From the IMG/VR virus record IMGVR_UViG_3300031784_000032, positions 1-60,945 of that record: a DNA stretch of 60,945 nucleotides. One strand, written 5' to 3'. The position numbers and the translations under genes are program-made. Under the pieces are notes generated by a model. It did not search any database and had not been told where the DNA came from. It saw nothing but the letters and a program-made list of their open reading frames with translations. Below, piece after piece: positions 40,717 to 49,713 of the stretch (within the stretch, counting starts at the first letter, position 1; every line of letters starts with the position of its first letter). This stretch comes from a virus.

Positions 40717-40718
40717 AT

Positions 40719-41825
40719 TTAGTTCTCGTTCGAAGCGATGATGTTGTCGATCGCTACGTCAGCGTTGTAGTTGACGTTACCTGGAACGTTGAAGGTGTTT
40801 CCACCAGTACCAATTTGAGCGGTAGTAGTTGGAGTAGGTGCTGGGTAGGTCTCGGTGACACTGTCAGATACAGTTACACGAGCTCCAGAACCGACTACAC
40901 CAGTAGTATCTGCGGTGACGGCAGCGTTCACAAAGCTAACCGATGATCCAGAGATGCTTGCAACTGTCCAAGTACCGTTGAATAGAGTACCTAGGTTCTG
41001 AACGTAAATCTCATCTCCAACTGCGATACCAGGGGCAGCGCTGAAGGTAATGGTTGACTTAGTGTCAGTTACTGTTGTAGCTGCTGAATCAATAGTGATC
41101 GCTGTAGGCTGCTTAGCTGTAGCTGAAGTGAATACAACAGGTCCAGTTCCATCAGTCCAGCTGTAGAAGCCGTTTAGACCAGTAGGTGCCCACTCAGAAC
41201 GTGCATAAGCGTATGGACGCTCTGCAGCAACTGGGAACTCCCAACGGCCGTCAATGCCTGCCTGGAATGAAGAGTTTCCTAGACCGTAACCTTCGAAGGT
41301 GTTAGCTAGTAGACCGTTTTCGATGACGCGGTCACCAGACTGACGCATCTTCACGTATGGGAAGATCCAGTGGAAGTAAGGAAGAACGCCTGCGCGCTTT
41401 CCGTCCTTAACTGCGTGAGACCAAGCTTCGATGGCAACACCGTTACCAGCAGGGTCGTCACCAACACCAGGAGCAGCCCAACCAATTGACTTGTGGTTAG
41501 GAGATCCAGCGCTTCCTAGATCCTTGCGAAGAAGTAGACCACCAGAGATCAGAGCGGATAGCTCTGGGTCTGGCTCACAAATAGCAAGTTCCATGGTGAT
41601 ACGCTTTAGGGTGTCTGGAGCCTTGTAGGTTACGCAAACAACGCCATTAGCGCCTTTTTCGGTGATCTCGTCGCCTTCTTCGTACTCAGGTGTAAACGAG
41701 ATACGCATGAAAGCAGAGGTTGTGTAACTGTCAGCTGGACCAGTTAGTAGGTTGCCGGCAGAATCTAGGCGGGTGACACGGATTGACACACCCTGAATGC
41801 TGGCAGCATATTCTTGAGTAGCCAT
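40719..41825 (-). CDS. Major tail protein
   Basis: A 368-residue tail-tube protein from ATG 41825 with AAGGAG upstream. VSIRVTRLDSAGNLLTGPADSYTTSAFMRISFTPEYEEGDEITEKGANGVVCVTYKAPDTLKRITMELAICEPDPEL is the standard start of actinophage major tail proteins. Residues about 255-305 form a small added module (APGIAVGDEIYVQNLGTLFNGTWTVASISGSSVSFV) of the kind repeated in other structural genes here. The hairpin after it and the good ribosome site fit high expression. Its place directly after capsid genes and before the adaptor is not the most common order. Confidence 0.8.
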   Translation of the reverse strand: MATQEYAASIQGVSIRVTRLDSAGNLLTGPADSYTTSAFMRISFTPEYEEGDEITEKGANGVVCVTYKAPDTLKRITMELAICEPDPELSALISGGLLLRKDLGSAGSPNHKSIGWAAPGVGDDPAGNGVAIEAWSHAVKDGKRAGVLPYFHWIFPYVKMRQSGDRVIENGLLANTFEGYGLGNSSFQAGIDGRWEFPVAAERPYAYARSEWAPTGLNGFYSWTDGTGPVVFTSATAKQPTAITIDSAATTVTDTKSTITFSAAPGIAVGDEIYVQNLGTLFNGTWTVASISGSSVSFVNAAVTADTTGVVGSGARVTVSDSVTETYPAPTPTTTAQIGTGGNTFNVPGNVNYNADVAIDNIIASNEN

Positions 41826-41847
41826 TTAGCTATTCTCCTTATGTTTC

Positions 41848-42723
41848 TTAGGCTGTTAGATCGACTCGAACAGCGAGGTGGATGGATGTGTCAAAGTAAA
41901 CCGCAGCTGGGCGGATTGCCTTGAGACGCATGTCATTTTGATTTCCCGACACATCATATGCTTGCGCTAGATTGTCGTTTACTACATCGACATCGCCCAC
42001 GTAAGTGCGAACGGTGCCGGTGGCGTAAATCCATTTGTTGGTGGCTGACGCGCTTGCGCCAGTTGCACCGTCTGGTCCAGTACCTGTGTAACCAGAACCA
42101 ACGATAACTGGAGTGCCACCCATAGTCTGCAGGTGGTCTACTTCAGTCTCGTGGAAAATCATGTTTGAGTTACTAGAAAGCAGTGCTGCAACGTCACGAG
42201 TTACGTGAATCACTCCCTGCTCACCGCCGTCTGAAGCCTGACCGATTGAGTACTCTAAAAGAGCAAGTGCACGGCGAGGTGAAAGTGCGGTTCCGCCATT
42301 AAGAATAGTGGCAGATGCATCCGAAAGAGCTAAGTTTGCGTGGCTCTCTCCCTTGCGGACAGCACCATCCCAAAGCTCTACTTCCATAGCGTGCTGGGTG
42401 ACGCCTTCGATCTGTCTCTTTAGACGCTCGATACGGTCAAGGCCGTTAAATCCTAGAGTTGAGCGGAGCTCTTCTGCTTCAATGAAGAAAGGCTTGATCT
42501 CTGTGTAGTAAGTTGGTGTTCCAGCAGCTACTACTTCACCATCGGAAGAGTCAGAGTCGTCCCAGTTAGTTGCTGAATAAAGTGTTGTTTCCCATTCCTG
42601 GGAGAATCCTCGGATCCACTGATCCTCATTAGGACCATTTTCTGGCTTAACTACGGCGAGTAGGCCAAAAGCCGATGGCACAATCTTCGGTGCTGTTACA
42701 ACACCAGTCTTTGTGAAAGCCAT
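41848..42723 (-). CDS. Second capsid protein, possible pentamer subunit
   Basis: A 291-residue protein from ATG 42723 with AAAGGA upstream. PSAFGLLAVVKPENGPNEDQWIRGFSQEWE, then LNGGTALSPRRALALLEYSIG, GVIHVTRDVAALLSSN, TMGGTPVIVGSGYTGTGPDG and an ATGTVRTYVGDV end look like an HK97-fold capsid protein. It lies immediately after the major capsid gene. Some actinophages encode separate hexamer and pentamer capsid proteins in this order, so it may be the pentamer. The alternative is a head minor protein. Confidence 0.55.
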   Translation of the reverse strand: MAFTKTGVVTAPKIVPSAFGLLAVVKPENGPNEDQWIRGFSQEWETTLYSATNWDDSDSSDGEVVAAGTPTYYTEIKPFFIEAEELRSTLGFNGLDRIERLKRQIEGVTQHAMEVELWDGAVRKGESHANLALSDASATILNGGTALSPRRALALLEYSIGQASDGGEQGVIHVTRDVAALLSSNSNMIFHETEVDHLQTMGGTPVIVGSGYTGTGPDGATGASASATNKWIYATGTVRTYVGDVDVVNDNLAQAYDVSGNQNDMRLKAIRPAAVYFDTSIHLAVRVDLTA

Positions 42724-42762
42724 TTAAAATCCTTTAAGTTAAGTCTTATATTTTTCTGTATT

Positions 42763-42788
42763 GGGGGAGGCCATTGCTGACCTCCCCC
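42763..42788 (-). terminator. GC-rich hairpin after the major capsid gene
   Basis: On the minus strand GGGGGAGG, a 10-base loop and CCTCCCCC form a perfect 8-bp stem in the 88-base gap before the second capsid gene. Neither side has a T-run. It may be a partial terminator or a 3' end stabiliser that sets the ratio of the two capsid proteins. Confidence 0.5.
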
Positions 42789-42811
42789 GCTACGAGATTT
42801 GCTATCGGGGT

Positions 42812-44806
42812 TTAGACCTCGATTGCAGCTGCGGTTGCGCCACCAGTGGTGTCGCGTAGAGCAGCAGCCACACCGTTAACGTTAACGGTCTGGGTGACAA
42901 CAAGTGCCTCGATACCAACCTTTGCAACACCTTCGAAGGTCTCAACGAACATCTTGTAGTCGTTGGTTCCAACAAGGGAGCTGTCGCGGATGATACCTAG
43001 GTCTAGTGAACCACCGTCAAGGAACAAGAATGTTCCCTCAGCGAATAGGTACCACTTGAAGCTGTCTGGGAACTCTAGAAGTGCAGCAGTACCCTGAGAA
43101 CCGTAAACGGTCATGTCAGGTGATGCAACTAGGTTCACGTTTAGCTGTGCTAGGTAGCCCTCGATCTCGCCACGGCCAACAGACAGAGTACCGTCTCCTG
43201 GCATAGCTAGAGCTAGGTCAGCTGCCATTGCGTCGTAGATCCAGTCAGGAACAATTGCGGTCAGAGTAGTGCTCTGAGCAATGCGGTGACGGGAACGGTA
43301 AGCAACAGCTGCCTTGCGGACTGACACTAGGAAGTCGCGACCAAAACCGATTAGGGTTCCAGAAGTAACAGCGGTAGAGCCGGCCTCAATCTTGCTAATT
43401 ACGTACTGCTCAGCCTCACGTGCGTGCTGTACTAGAGCTAGCTCGTTGTGGCGAGCAATCAACTCTGGGTAAGCGCGAGTCATAAGGTTACCGAACTGTA
43501 GCTGTAGGGTTACAGCGTCAGTGGTAGCAGTAAGCTCTGCAGCAGCTGAAACAGTTAGGCTTGCCTTTACAGCAGCCTCTGGGTCAGCGTCTACAGCAGC
43601 AGTCCAAACGCCAACAGCGTCAGCATATGAACCAGCAGCAAAGCTTGGTGGGGTTACGTAACGGATACCACCGCGGTCTGCCTGGAAACGTGGCAATGAG
43701 TCACGTACTGGGCGGTTAGTGGTAGAACCGATTGCGTAGATGTCGTACTTGACCTCTAGAGGCGCTGCGTGTCCACCAGAAGCAACAAGTGCCTGGCTTG
43801 AAACAGCGTTGATCTTGATCGAGTTAGACTCTGCATCGGTTGAGAGGACGCGCTCCTCTGGGAACGAGGTGGTTACAGATGCAACAATGTGCTGCTCTCC
43901 GTCTCCTCCGTTGACACGACGAAGCGAGTGGATGCGCTTCTCCATAGCCTGGGCTACCTCGTACATGTCGTTGATTGTGCTGCCAGCGGTGTAGCCAGGA
44001 ATATCTGCGCCAGCGGTGATTGCCACTGGAGCTTCGGTTACCTGAACAACAGGCTGACGGTCAGCTGGGGCCTCGAAAGGCTGTTCGGCTGCGGCGGTCA
44101 CTGGGGCCTGCTCTTCCTGCTCTTCTACAAGAGCGATTGATGATTCGATATTTTCTTCAGTTGAAGCTTCAGAACCTTCAGCAACTTCAGTTGCTAGTTC
44201 TGCAGTTTCTACTGCGGTTTCTTCGGTTGTTGATAGTTCAGAACCGTCTTCCTGATTGGTTGATGCTTCAGCAACAACTTCTTCTGAAGTTGCAATTTCT
44301 GCAACTTCTTCTGAAGAAGCTTCTGCTTCGACTGGGCTTTCGGTAACAAGCTCGGGAGCGTCCTCAGAAATTTCAGCTGAAGCCTTCATGGCCTCATCCT
44401 CATCTTCTTTGTCTTCTTCTTTTGCCTCTACCTCGACTTCGGCCTCTGGTTCAGAAGCTGGTGCTTCCTCCATAGGGGCGTCCTCCATAGGAGTTTCGTC
44501 CTCCATAGGCTCGTCTTCGGTCATAGCCATTTCCTCTCCTGCGTCGTCAGCCTGGCCCTTAACACGAGCAACGGCTTCAGCGGCCTTTGCTGCAAGCTCT
44601 GCAGCCAATGACTCACGGCGAGAAAGCTCGCCACGAATCATGTCAAGAGAATCGGCTAGCGACGTCATAGCATCAACTGTCTCAGGAGTAGGATCTTCAC
44701 CCTCAACCAGTTCAAACTGCGAAACAACATCTGACTGAAGCTCTGCGACTTGTTCGTCGCTAAGCTCAGCGATGGTGTCCAGCTGAGTTTTAATTTGGTC
44801 GTACAC
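42812..44806 (-). CDS. Major capsid protein with N-terminal acidic scaffold-like region
   Basis: The GTG start at 44806 has a near-perfect AGGAGGT ribosome site. The 664-residue product has two parts. Residues 1-255 are helical and highly acidic (runs of E, A, S, T), resembling a built-in scaffold (delta domain). Residues about 270-664 are an HK97-fold major capsid protein: INDMYEVAQAMEKRIHSLRRV, LPRFQADRGGIRYVTPP, EYRSRHRIAQSTTLTAIVPDWI-type region, FPDSFKWYLFAEGTFLFLDGGSLDLG and YKMFVETFEGVAKVG. A long 5' leader with stem-loops and a GGTAAAATT element precedes it. The scaffold part is probably removed by the protease encoded in the gene upstream. Confidence 0.85.
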   Translation of the reverse strand: MYDQIKTQLDTIAELSDEQVAELQSDVVSQFELVEGEDPTPETVDAMTSLADSLDMIRGELSRRESLAAELAAKAAEAVARVKGQADDAGEEMAMTEDEPMEDETPMEDAPMEEAPASEPEAEVEVEAKEEDKEDEDEAMKASAEISEDAPELVTESPVEAEASSEEVAEIATSEEVVAEASTNQEDGSELSTTEETAVETAELATEVAEGSEASTEENIESSIALVEEQEEQAPVTAAAEQPFEAPADRQPVVQVTEAPVAITAGADIPGYTAGSTINDMYEVAQAMEKRIHSLRRVNGGDGEQHIVASVTTSFPEERVLSTDAESNSIKINAVSSQALVASGGHAAPLEVKYDIYAIGSTTNRPVRDSLPRFQADRGGIRYVTPPSFAAGSYADAVGVWTAAVDADPEAAVKASLTVSAAAELTATTDAVTLQLQFGNLMTRAYPELIARHNELALVQHAREAEQYVISKIEAGSTAVTSGTLIGFGRDFLVSVRKAAVAYRSRHRIAQSTTLTAIVPDWIYDAMAADLALAMPGDGTLSVGRGEIEGYLAQLNVNLVASPDMTVYGSQGTAALLEFPDSFKWYLFAEGTFLFLDGGSLDLGIIRDSSLVGTNDYKMFVETFEGVAKVGIEALVVTQTVNVNGVAAALRDTTGGATAAAIEV

Positions 44807-44909
44807 TGTACCTCCTAGGCCAGTTAGTTTTGGACGTCAGTTTAGCGTCCGTGATCATAGTCAAGGTTGAGGGACTCTTCGCATAAAGCGTGAGGCGCTC
44901 GACCCACCA

Positions 44910-44937
44910 CTAATTTTACCTTACTTTTTAGGTAAGG
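44910..44937 (-). promoter_or_regulatory. Hairpin and GGTAAAAT element ahead of the major capsid gene
   Basis: On the minus strand CCTTAC (44937-44932) and GTAAGG (44924-44919) form a 6-bp stem containing the stop codon of the 1,519-residue gene, followed by TAAAATTAG. GTAAGGTAAAATTAG (44924-44910) matches the promoter-like element. It is either a weak terminator, a promoter for the capsid gene, or both. Confidence 0.35.
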
Positions 44938-47900
44938 AGTCGGAGTAGCTTGCTCATCTCAGACTGAATTTCACCCTGGGAGTAGACATCTGCTCCAGAC
45001 ATATAGGACTGCAGGCCTTTAGTGGCGACGGCCGCGTCTTCTTTACCGATTTTGGCCTCGACCCGAGTAATCATCTTTTCGATGAGATCCTTGAGTCCAG
45101 ACGGTAAATCGCTAAATCTTAATTTTGATGATTCCTTGCCAAAAGGCAGGGGCAGGTTGGCAATAGTCTTGCCTAGCTCTGCGGCAGTTAGTCGAACGTT
45201 CTCCAAGGCCTCTGGGTTTAGCGCCTTAGTGTCCAATCTGTCAATCATGTCCAAAAGCTCTGAGCTGGCAGCAGCCGACTTGGTGTAGTTACCGGAAAAC
45301 TCTAGGTTTTCGGCTTCTTGAACCTTAAGTAGTGCCTTCTGTAGACCGGCTACTCCTAGGTTCTGCTTTAATCTAGCCAAGACCTTGCGGTACTTACCTT
45401 TAGCATCGCGAGGCTGAGTCTTTGGCGTAAATTTTGTGCGGCCATCCTCATCAAACTTATCTTCTGCAGTAGTCTTTCCAGTGCGGACGTCTTCTGCCTG
45501 CTGAATTTCTTCTTCGGTCTGCTTGTCAGCTTCTGTTTTAGCGTCCTTAAGCTTTTCTAGGTCAGCGTCAGTGATCTCGTCGACTTCAGCAAACTCAGTA
45601 AGCTTTGCGTTGACAGCTGCAATAACTGAGCGCATCTTTTCTGCGGAGCTCTGCACATCTACAATGGCAGCAGCCTTCCAGTTTTCTGGAACTAGGTCAG
45701 TTTTACCTAAAGCTTCTGCGCGCTTGCGAATGTGAGCTCTAACCGCTTTGCGATCTTCTGGATTTGATCTTCCGTAAGCCTGTATTGCATTCTTTAGATC
45801 TTCTACGTTGCGAATCGGGTATGAGCCATCTGGAAGTGCTTTGCCAGATACTGCAAGATGTTTACGCTGCAATTCGCTAATCTTTGAAAGCTCGGCTGCA
45901 GCAGCAGCAATAAGTGCCCGCTCACGCATGGTCTCAACCTTTTTAGCCGCAGCGGTTATTGCATAAGTCTTGGCTTCTTTTTTGGCTTTCTTAACTCTAG
46001 ACTTTAAGTCTGGAGTTGAAGCAGCTAGCTGAGATAGACGCTCTGCTCTAGTTACAAAGTGCTCTACGTGCTCGCTCTTCATAATTGCAAAGAAGCTAGC
46101 GCCAGCAGCAACCAAAGCCATAACCTTGCCAGATGCAACAAGTGCACGAGCAATAGGGAATCCTGGGACGTTAACTTGGCAAACTGCAACTAGCTCAAGT
46201 GAGCCGTTGATTGGTCTCCAGTCGCCTGAAGGAGCAGAAGCGCGTAGTGCACGAATCTGCATTTCGGTTGCGCCTGGGCGTAGTGAACCGCATACGTAGA
46301 TTCCGTACTCGTCTTCTCCGGCGCAAACGTCAGCAATTGCTGAAGCGGTGTCGTCGTAGTGCTTAGCAGCCTGAGATGCGCTAGCAGTTAAATCTGCGTG
46401 GCCGCCTGCAAGAGTTAGCTGTCCGACTGGAATATCCTTACCAGCGTCTGTGCGAACAACACCAGTGTGGAAGTAGGAGTACTTGCTCTTAGAGCGAGGT
46501 GGACGAGTCGAGCGAGGCATACCAATGTGGTTTACGTGCCATGCTGCAATGTGACCATAAATGCGACCGCTTGGGTCTACAGTTAGAGGGGTTGGCTTAG
46601 TTAGATTAGGGTTTTCGAACCAGTCCTGTGGTGGAACTACAGGAATCTCTGAATCTAAAAATCCTGAGGCAACTAGCGGCACGACGGTAGAGTCAATTGT
46701 CTCCTCATAGAGACCGTCGGTTAGGGGCATGTTTTCTTCCTCCTGGTAGCCTGATTCGTCAATAGAAATAGTGCATTCCTGGAATGCAGGCTTTGCTACA
46801 ATTGTAGCAGCCATTACGCGTGCCCTATTGACCGTGAGTTTGTCTTTGCCGATCTCTCCCTCGTCTTCTAGTTCCGCAGAACCTTCAGGCTTAGGCTTCT
46901 TATCTTCTTTAGCCTCAAACTGATCTAGGTCGGCGGAGACTCCACGTAGGAATCCATTCCTAACTAGACGTTCAGCTTCTTTTCCGTAAGCTCCAGTGTC
47001 AAAAACTCCATAGGCGTTGCCTAATCCGTTCTCGGTTCTCTCTATGTAGTCAATCCGACCAACAACTACAGATCCGGCGTGACCTTCTCCAGTCTTAATT
47101 TGCCATAGCAAAGGTAGCGGAAGTTCTCTAAGTGTTATTGAGTCCTTCTTGAACTTTCTTCCATCGCCAGACTCTAGCTCCTCTGGTATCAAAAGAGGGA
47201 TAGTAAACCTAGCGCCAGAGTCCATCATTGGAGTTGCTCCTGCAGTTACAGCAAATCTTTCTTTAGCGTGCGCGGCCCTAGCTACAAGCTCAGAGTGGGC
47301 TATAACTTTCTGGTTAAAATCTTCTAAGGACGAAAACATCTGGGATTCCATAGAGTTTTCTCTTCCGGGGTTTAGCCTACTGCCTGTATATACTCCCGTG
47401 GCATCCTTATGTCTGAGCTGGCAGTAACCCTTAGCTCTAGGTCCCATGTACTTAGAAAGCTGACGAACACATCTAGTCCAGTCCCCCGGGGTTCCCCAAC
47501 GGATCTTGGCTGCACCCTTACCTGAAGTCCAGTAACGGCGAAGCTCTTCCGCGTTTCCTCGGTTACGGTCTAAACCGCCAGCTGCAACAAAAGCATCAAA
47601 GATAGCATTAATATTTTTTAATGTAGAAAACTCTTCTATGCCCTTTGTTGGGGCTTTTTCGGTTTCAGACATTTGAGTAAGCACATCATTTAGAGACTCT
47701 TTGTCTAGCTCAATAACAGGCGGCTTTGTTGAAGAGCGGAGGTCAGCCATGGTCTGATCGTCGCGGACCCACTTGTCACCATCTCTAGTGTAGGCAATAG
47801 GCTCGGTAGAGGTAGCACTGGCTGGAACCAGTGCAACTAGATCTACTACGTCCTGAGGATTTTCCTCTGTAACTATTGCTAGGTATTTAGGTGGAACATC

Positions 47901-49487
47901 TGAGGTAGCTGGAGTTAGCGTCTTTTCTGTTTCCGCTGCGGCAACAATAGAGTTTTCTCCTGCAAACTTTTCAAGTCCCCAGGTCTTTTTTACTCGTTCT
48001 TTGTCTGCTGCGTCTGCTGGCTTGTAGGAACTGCGCATGTCAGATACGTACTTAGGCCAGTTGTAAAGCATGTTGTCAATGTCTCTACTGGACATCGGAG
48101 GTAGCGTTCCAGGAAGGTGAGCATTAGGCATGTTAATTGGAGTTCTAGATTCTCCAATAATTCCAGAAAGGTCTAATGGGGCTACGGTCTTAGGTACGGC
48201 TCTAGGGCCAACAAAGCCTTTTTCGCCTTCGGTGTACTTAGCGTCTACTTCAATTTCTTTTCCGCTGTCAAGTCGAACGGAAACCATTCCGGTCTTGCTG
48301 TCTACTTTTGTAATAACACCTGACCCGCGCTGGGCGTCGCCACCAACAATAACCCTAGAACCTGCAGCAGCAAATTGACCGCGTGCATCTCTAGGTTGGT
48401 TTTCTGCTTTTTCAGATAAGAAATCAGAGTCTAGTACTCCGTCACCATCTTTATCTGCCTGGGATGTCGTTGGGTCAGCTGTACCGGCTGCAACAATTAC
48501 TTGGTCTATAAAGTCCCAGTCTTCATCCTGAAGCCCTGACATAGTAAGAGCTGCTTCATCCTGGTCAAGCTCATACATAGTTACTTTGCAACCAGGATCT
48601 ACAGCCATGCGTGCTGCTATTTGCAGAGCCGACTGAGGGTCGATAATTACGTGAGTTTTTTCCTGAGTATCGTAAACATCATCTAGCATACGATCGTATG
48701 TCCACACATCACCATCGACATGTCCCATGTTGTCCCAGTTAGAGTCGTCCCACACGTAAATCGATCCGTCGATGTCAACCATGTATAGGCGATCCATTCC
48801 GGAACCGTCTAAGCAGACTCTGACTAAAAATTCAGGTCCGTAGTGCATGTCAAGATCGTTAGCGTATTTAAATGGATTTATATCTTCCGAGCTTGTTTCG
48901 AAGTTTGTCTGCCCTGGGTAGTAGCCCCCTGAAGTTACAGGCTTTTTGTTTTCACGCTCTACAATTGTGCGTGCCCAGCGCCATGCTGCATCTCCACCCC
49001 AGAGTGCCCACGCGATGCGTCCGTTAGATGGATAGTTTTCTTGGCCAGGCTTCCAGCCCTTGCCTTTTTTGTCTACCTCATGACGAGGGAAGTATTTTGC
49101 AATGTGGCGAATCTTACGAATGCCAATCTGACCGCCTTTTGCAAGAGTGCGAGCAGTGTTAAGACCTACAGGAGTTCCCCCACGGTTCTCTTCTTTGCGC
49201 CACTCTAAAGCTTTCTTAGCTTCAGCCTGTACAGTTTTCGGAATTGTGTACATTCTGTCGGCGGCAGCAACAATAGCTTTTTCTTCAAGAGCGCTCAAGG
49301 CTTTTTCAGCTAATAGAATTTCAGCTTTAGCCCCCGGATCAGTCGGAAGATCCCAGCTCTCAAGGAAGTAAACGTCAGAAGCAGCACCACTAGCAACAAC
49401 TGCTCCGATGGAGGAGTCAATAATCACTCCATGCTCGTTATTAGCATAGAGAGACAAGCTGCCAGAGCGGCCAATTAGGTTATTCAT
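44928..49487 (-). CDS. Capsid maturation protease polyprotein (multidomain)
   Basis: A 1,519-residue protein from ATG 49487 (AGGA 7 bases upstream). Residues about 105-180 form a KGGQIGIRKIRHIAKYFPRH...SNGRIAWALWGG domain. Near 375-440 is QPRDARGQFA followed by a barrel-like segment (GVITKVDSKTGMVSVRLDSG). About 770-910 is a prohead protease: GEGHAGSVVVGRIDYIE with the catalytic His near 802, and NGFLRGVSADLDQFEA with the Ser near 850. About 1215-1270 (YPIRNVEDLKNAIQAYGRSNPEDRKAVRAHIRKRAEALG) is a module common in actinophage capsid-region proteins. QPRDAKGKYR appears near 1375, then a helical end. Most phage proteases are 200-300 residues, so this is a large fused form that may process itself. 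Confidence 0.75.
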   Translation of the reverse strand: MNNLIGRSGSLSLYANNEHGVIIDSSIGAVVASGAASDVYFLESWDLPTDPGAKAEILLAEKALSALEEKAIVAAADRMYTIPKTVQAEAKKALEWRKEENRGGTPVGLNTARTLAKGGQIGIRKIRHIAKYFPRHEVDKKGKGWKPGQENYPSNGRIAWALWGGDAAWRWARTIVERENKKPVTSGGYYPGQTNFETSSEDINPFKYANDLDMHYGPEFLVRVCLDGSGMDRLYMVDIDGSIYVWDDSNWDNMGHVDGDVWTYDRMLDDVYDTQEKTHVIIDPQSALQIAARMAVDPGCKVTMYELDQDEAALTMSGLQDEDWDFIDQVIVAAGTADPTTSQADKDGDGVLDSDFLSEKAENQPRDARGQFAAAGSRVIVGGDAQRGSGVITKVDSKTGMVSVRLDSGKEIEVDAKYTEGEKGFVGPRAVPKTVAPLDLSGIIGESRTPINMPNAHLPGTLPPMSSRDIDNMLYNWPKYVSDMRSSYKPADAADKERVKKTWGLEKFAGENSIVAAAETEKTLTPATSDVPPKYLAIVTEENPQDVVDLVALVPASATSTEPIAYTRDGDKWVRDDQTMADLRSSTKPPVIELDKESLNDVLTQMSETEKAPTKGIEEFSTLKNINAIFDAFVAAGGLDRNRGNAEELRRYWTSGKGAAKIRWGTPGDWTRCVRQLSKYMGPRAKGYCQLRHKDATGVYTGSRLNPGRENSMESQMFSSLEDFNQKVIAHSELVARAAHAKERFAVTAGATPMMDSGARFTIPLLIPEELESGDGRKFKKDSITLRELPLPLLWQIKTGEGHAGSVVVGRIDYIERTENGLGNAYGVFDTGAYGKEAERLVRNGFLRGVSADLDQFEAKEDKKPKPEGSAELEDEGEIGKDKLTVNRARVMAATIVAKPAFQECTISIDESGYQEEENMPLTDGLYEETIDSTVVPLVASGFLDSEIPVVPPQDWFENPNLTKPTPLTVDPSGRIYGHIAAWHVNHIGMPRSTRPPRSKSKYSYFHTGVVRTDAGKDIPVGQLTLAGGHADLTASASQAAKHYDDTASAIADVCAGEDEYGIYVCGSLRPGATEMQIRALRASAPSGDWRPINGSLELVAVCQVNVPGFPIARALVASGKVMALVAAGASFFAIMKSEHVEHFVTRAERLSQLAASTPDLKSRVKKAKKEAKTYAITAAAKKVETMRERALIAAAAAELSKISELQRKHLAVSGKALPDGSYPIRNVEDLKNAIQAYGRSNPEDRKAVRAHIRKRAEALGKTDLVPENWKAAAIVDVQSSAEKMRSVIAAVNAKLTEFAEVDEITDADLEKLKDAKTEADKQTEEEIQQAEDVRTGKTTAEDKFDEDGRTKFTPKTQPRDAKGKYRKVLARLKQNLGVAGLQKALLKVQEAENLEFSGNYTKSAAASSELLDMIDRLDTKALNPEALENVRLTAAELGKTIANLPLPFGKESSKLRFSDLPSGLKDLIEKMITRVEAKIGKEDAAVATKGLQSYMSGADVYSQGEIQSEMSKLLRLLT

Positions 49488-49514
49488 TCAAATCCTATAG
49501 ATTGTAGACCCTAG

Positions 49515-49531
49515 GTCAATATTACCCGTTA
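49515..49531 (-). promoter_or_regulatory. Possible promoter element before the protease gene
   Basis: On the minus strand AACGGGTAATATTGACC lies about 30 bases before the ATG at 49487. GGGTAATAT resembles the GGTAAAAT element with one changed base, and a near-consensus TAATAT -10 hexamer is included. The evidence is resemblance only. Confidence 0.3.
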
Positions 49532-49545
49532 TTTTTATAAGTGAT

Positions 49546-49713
49546 TTATTCAGCGGGCTTTATGTCTTTTATGACAACGCCATTTTCGTCAACGAACTCG
49601 CTGTCGTCTTCGTACTCTGGCACAGGGTTCCCTATGATCTTTGCTAAAAGTGCCCAGTATTCTGGATCATTTTCAGTGTAACCACCTAGGATGTCTGGTT
49701 TCTTTTCACTCAT
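49546..49713 (-). CDS. Small acidic protein
   Basis: A 55-residue ORF read by eye from ATG 49713 to TAA 49546. The start overlaps the TGA of the ArdC gene, which implies translational coupling. It begins MSEKKPDILGGYTENDPEYW and ends VIKDIKPAE, with strong acidic content (DENDPE, EYEDDSEF). It is too short for domain recognition. A small protein between ArdC and the protease could be a virion component or a regulator. Confidence 0.6.
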   Translation of the reverse strand: MSEKKPDILGGYTENDPEYWALLAKIIGNPVPEYEDDSEFVDENGVVIKDIKPAE

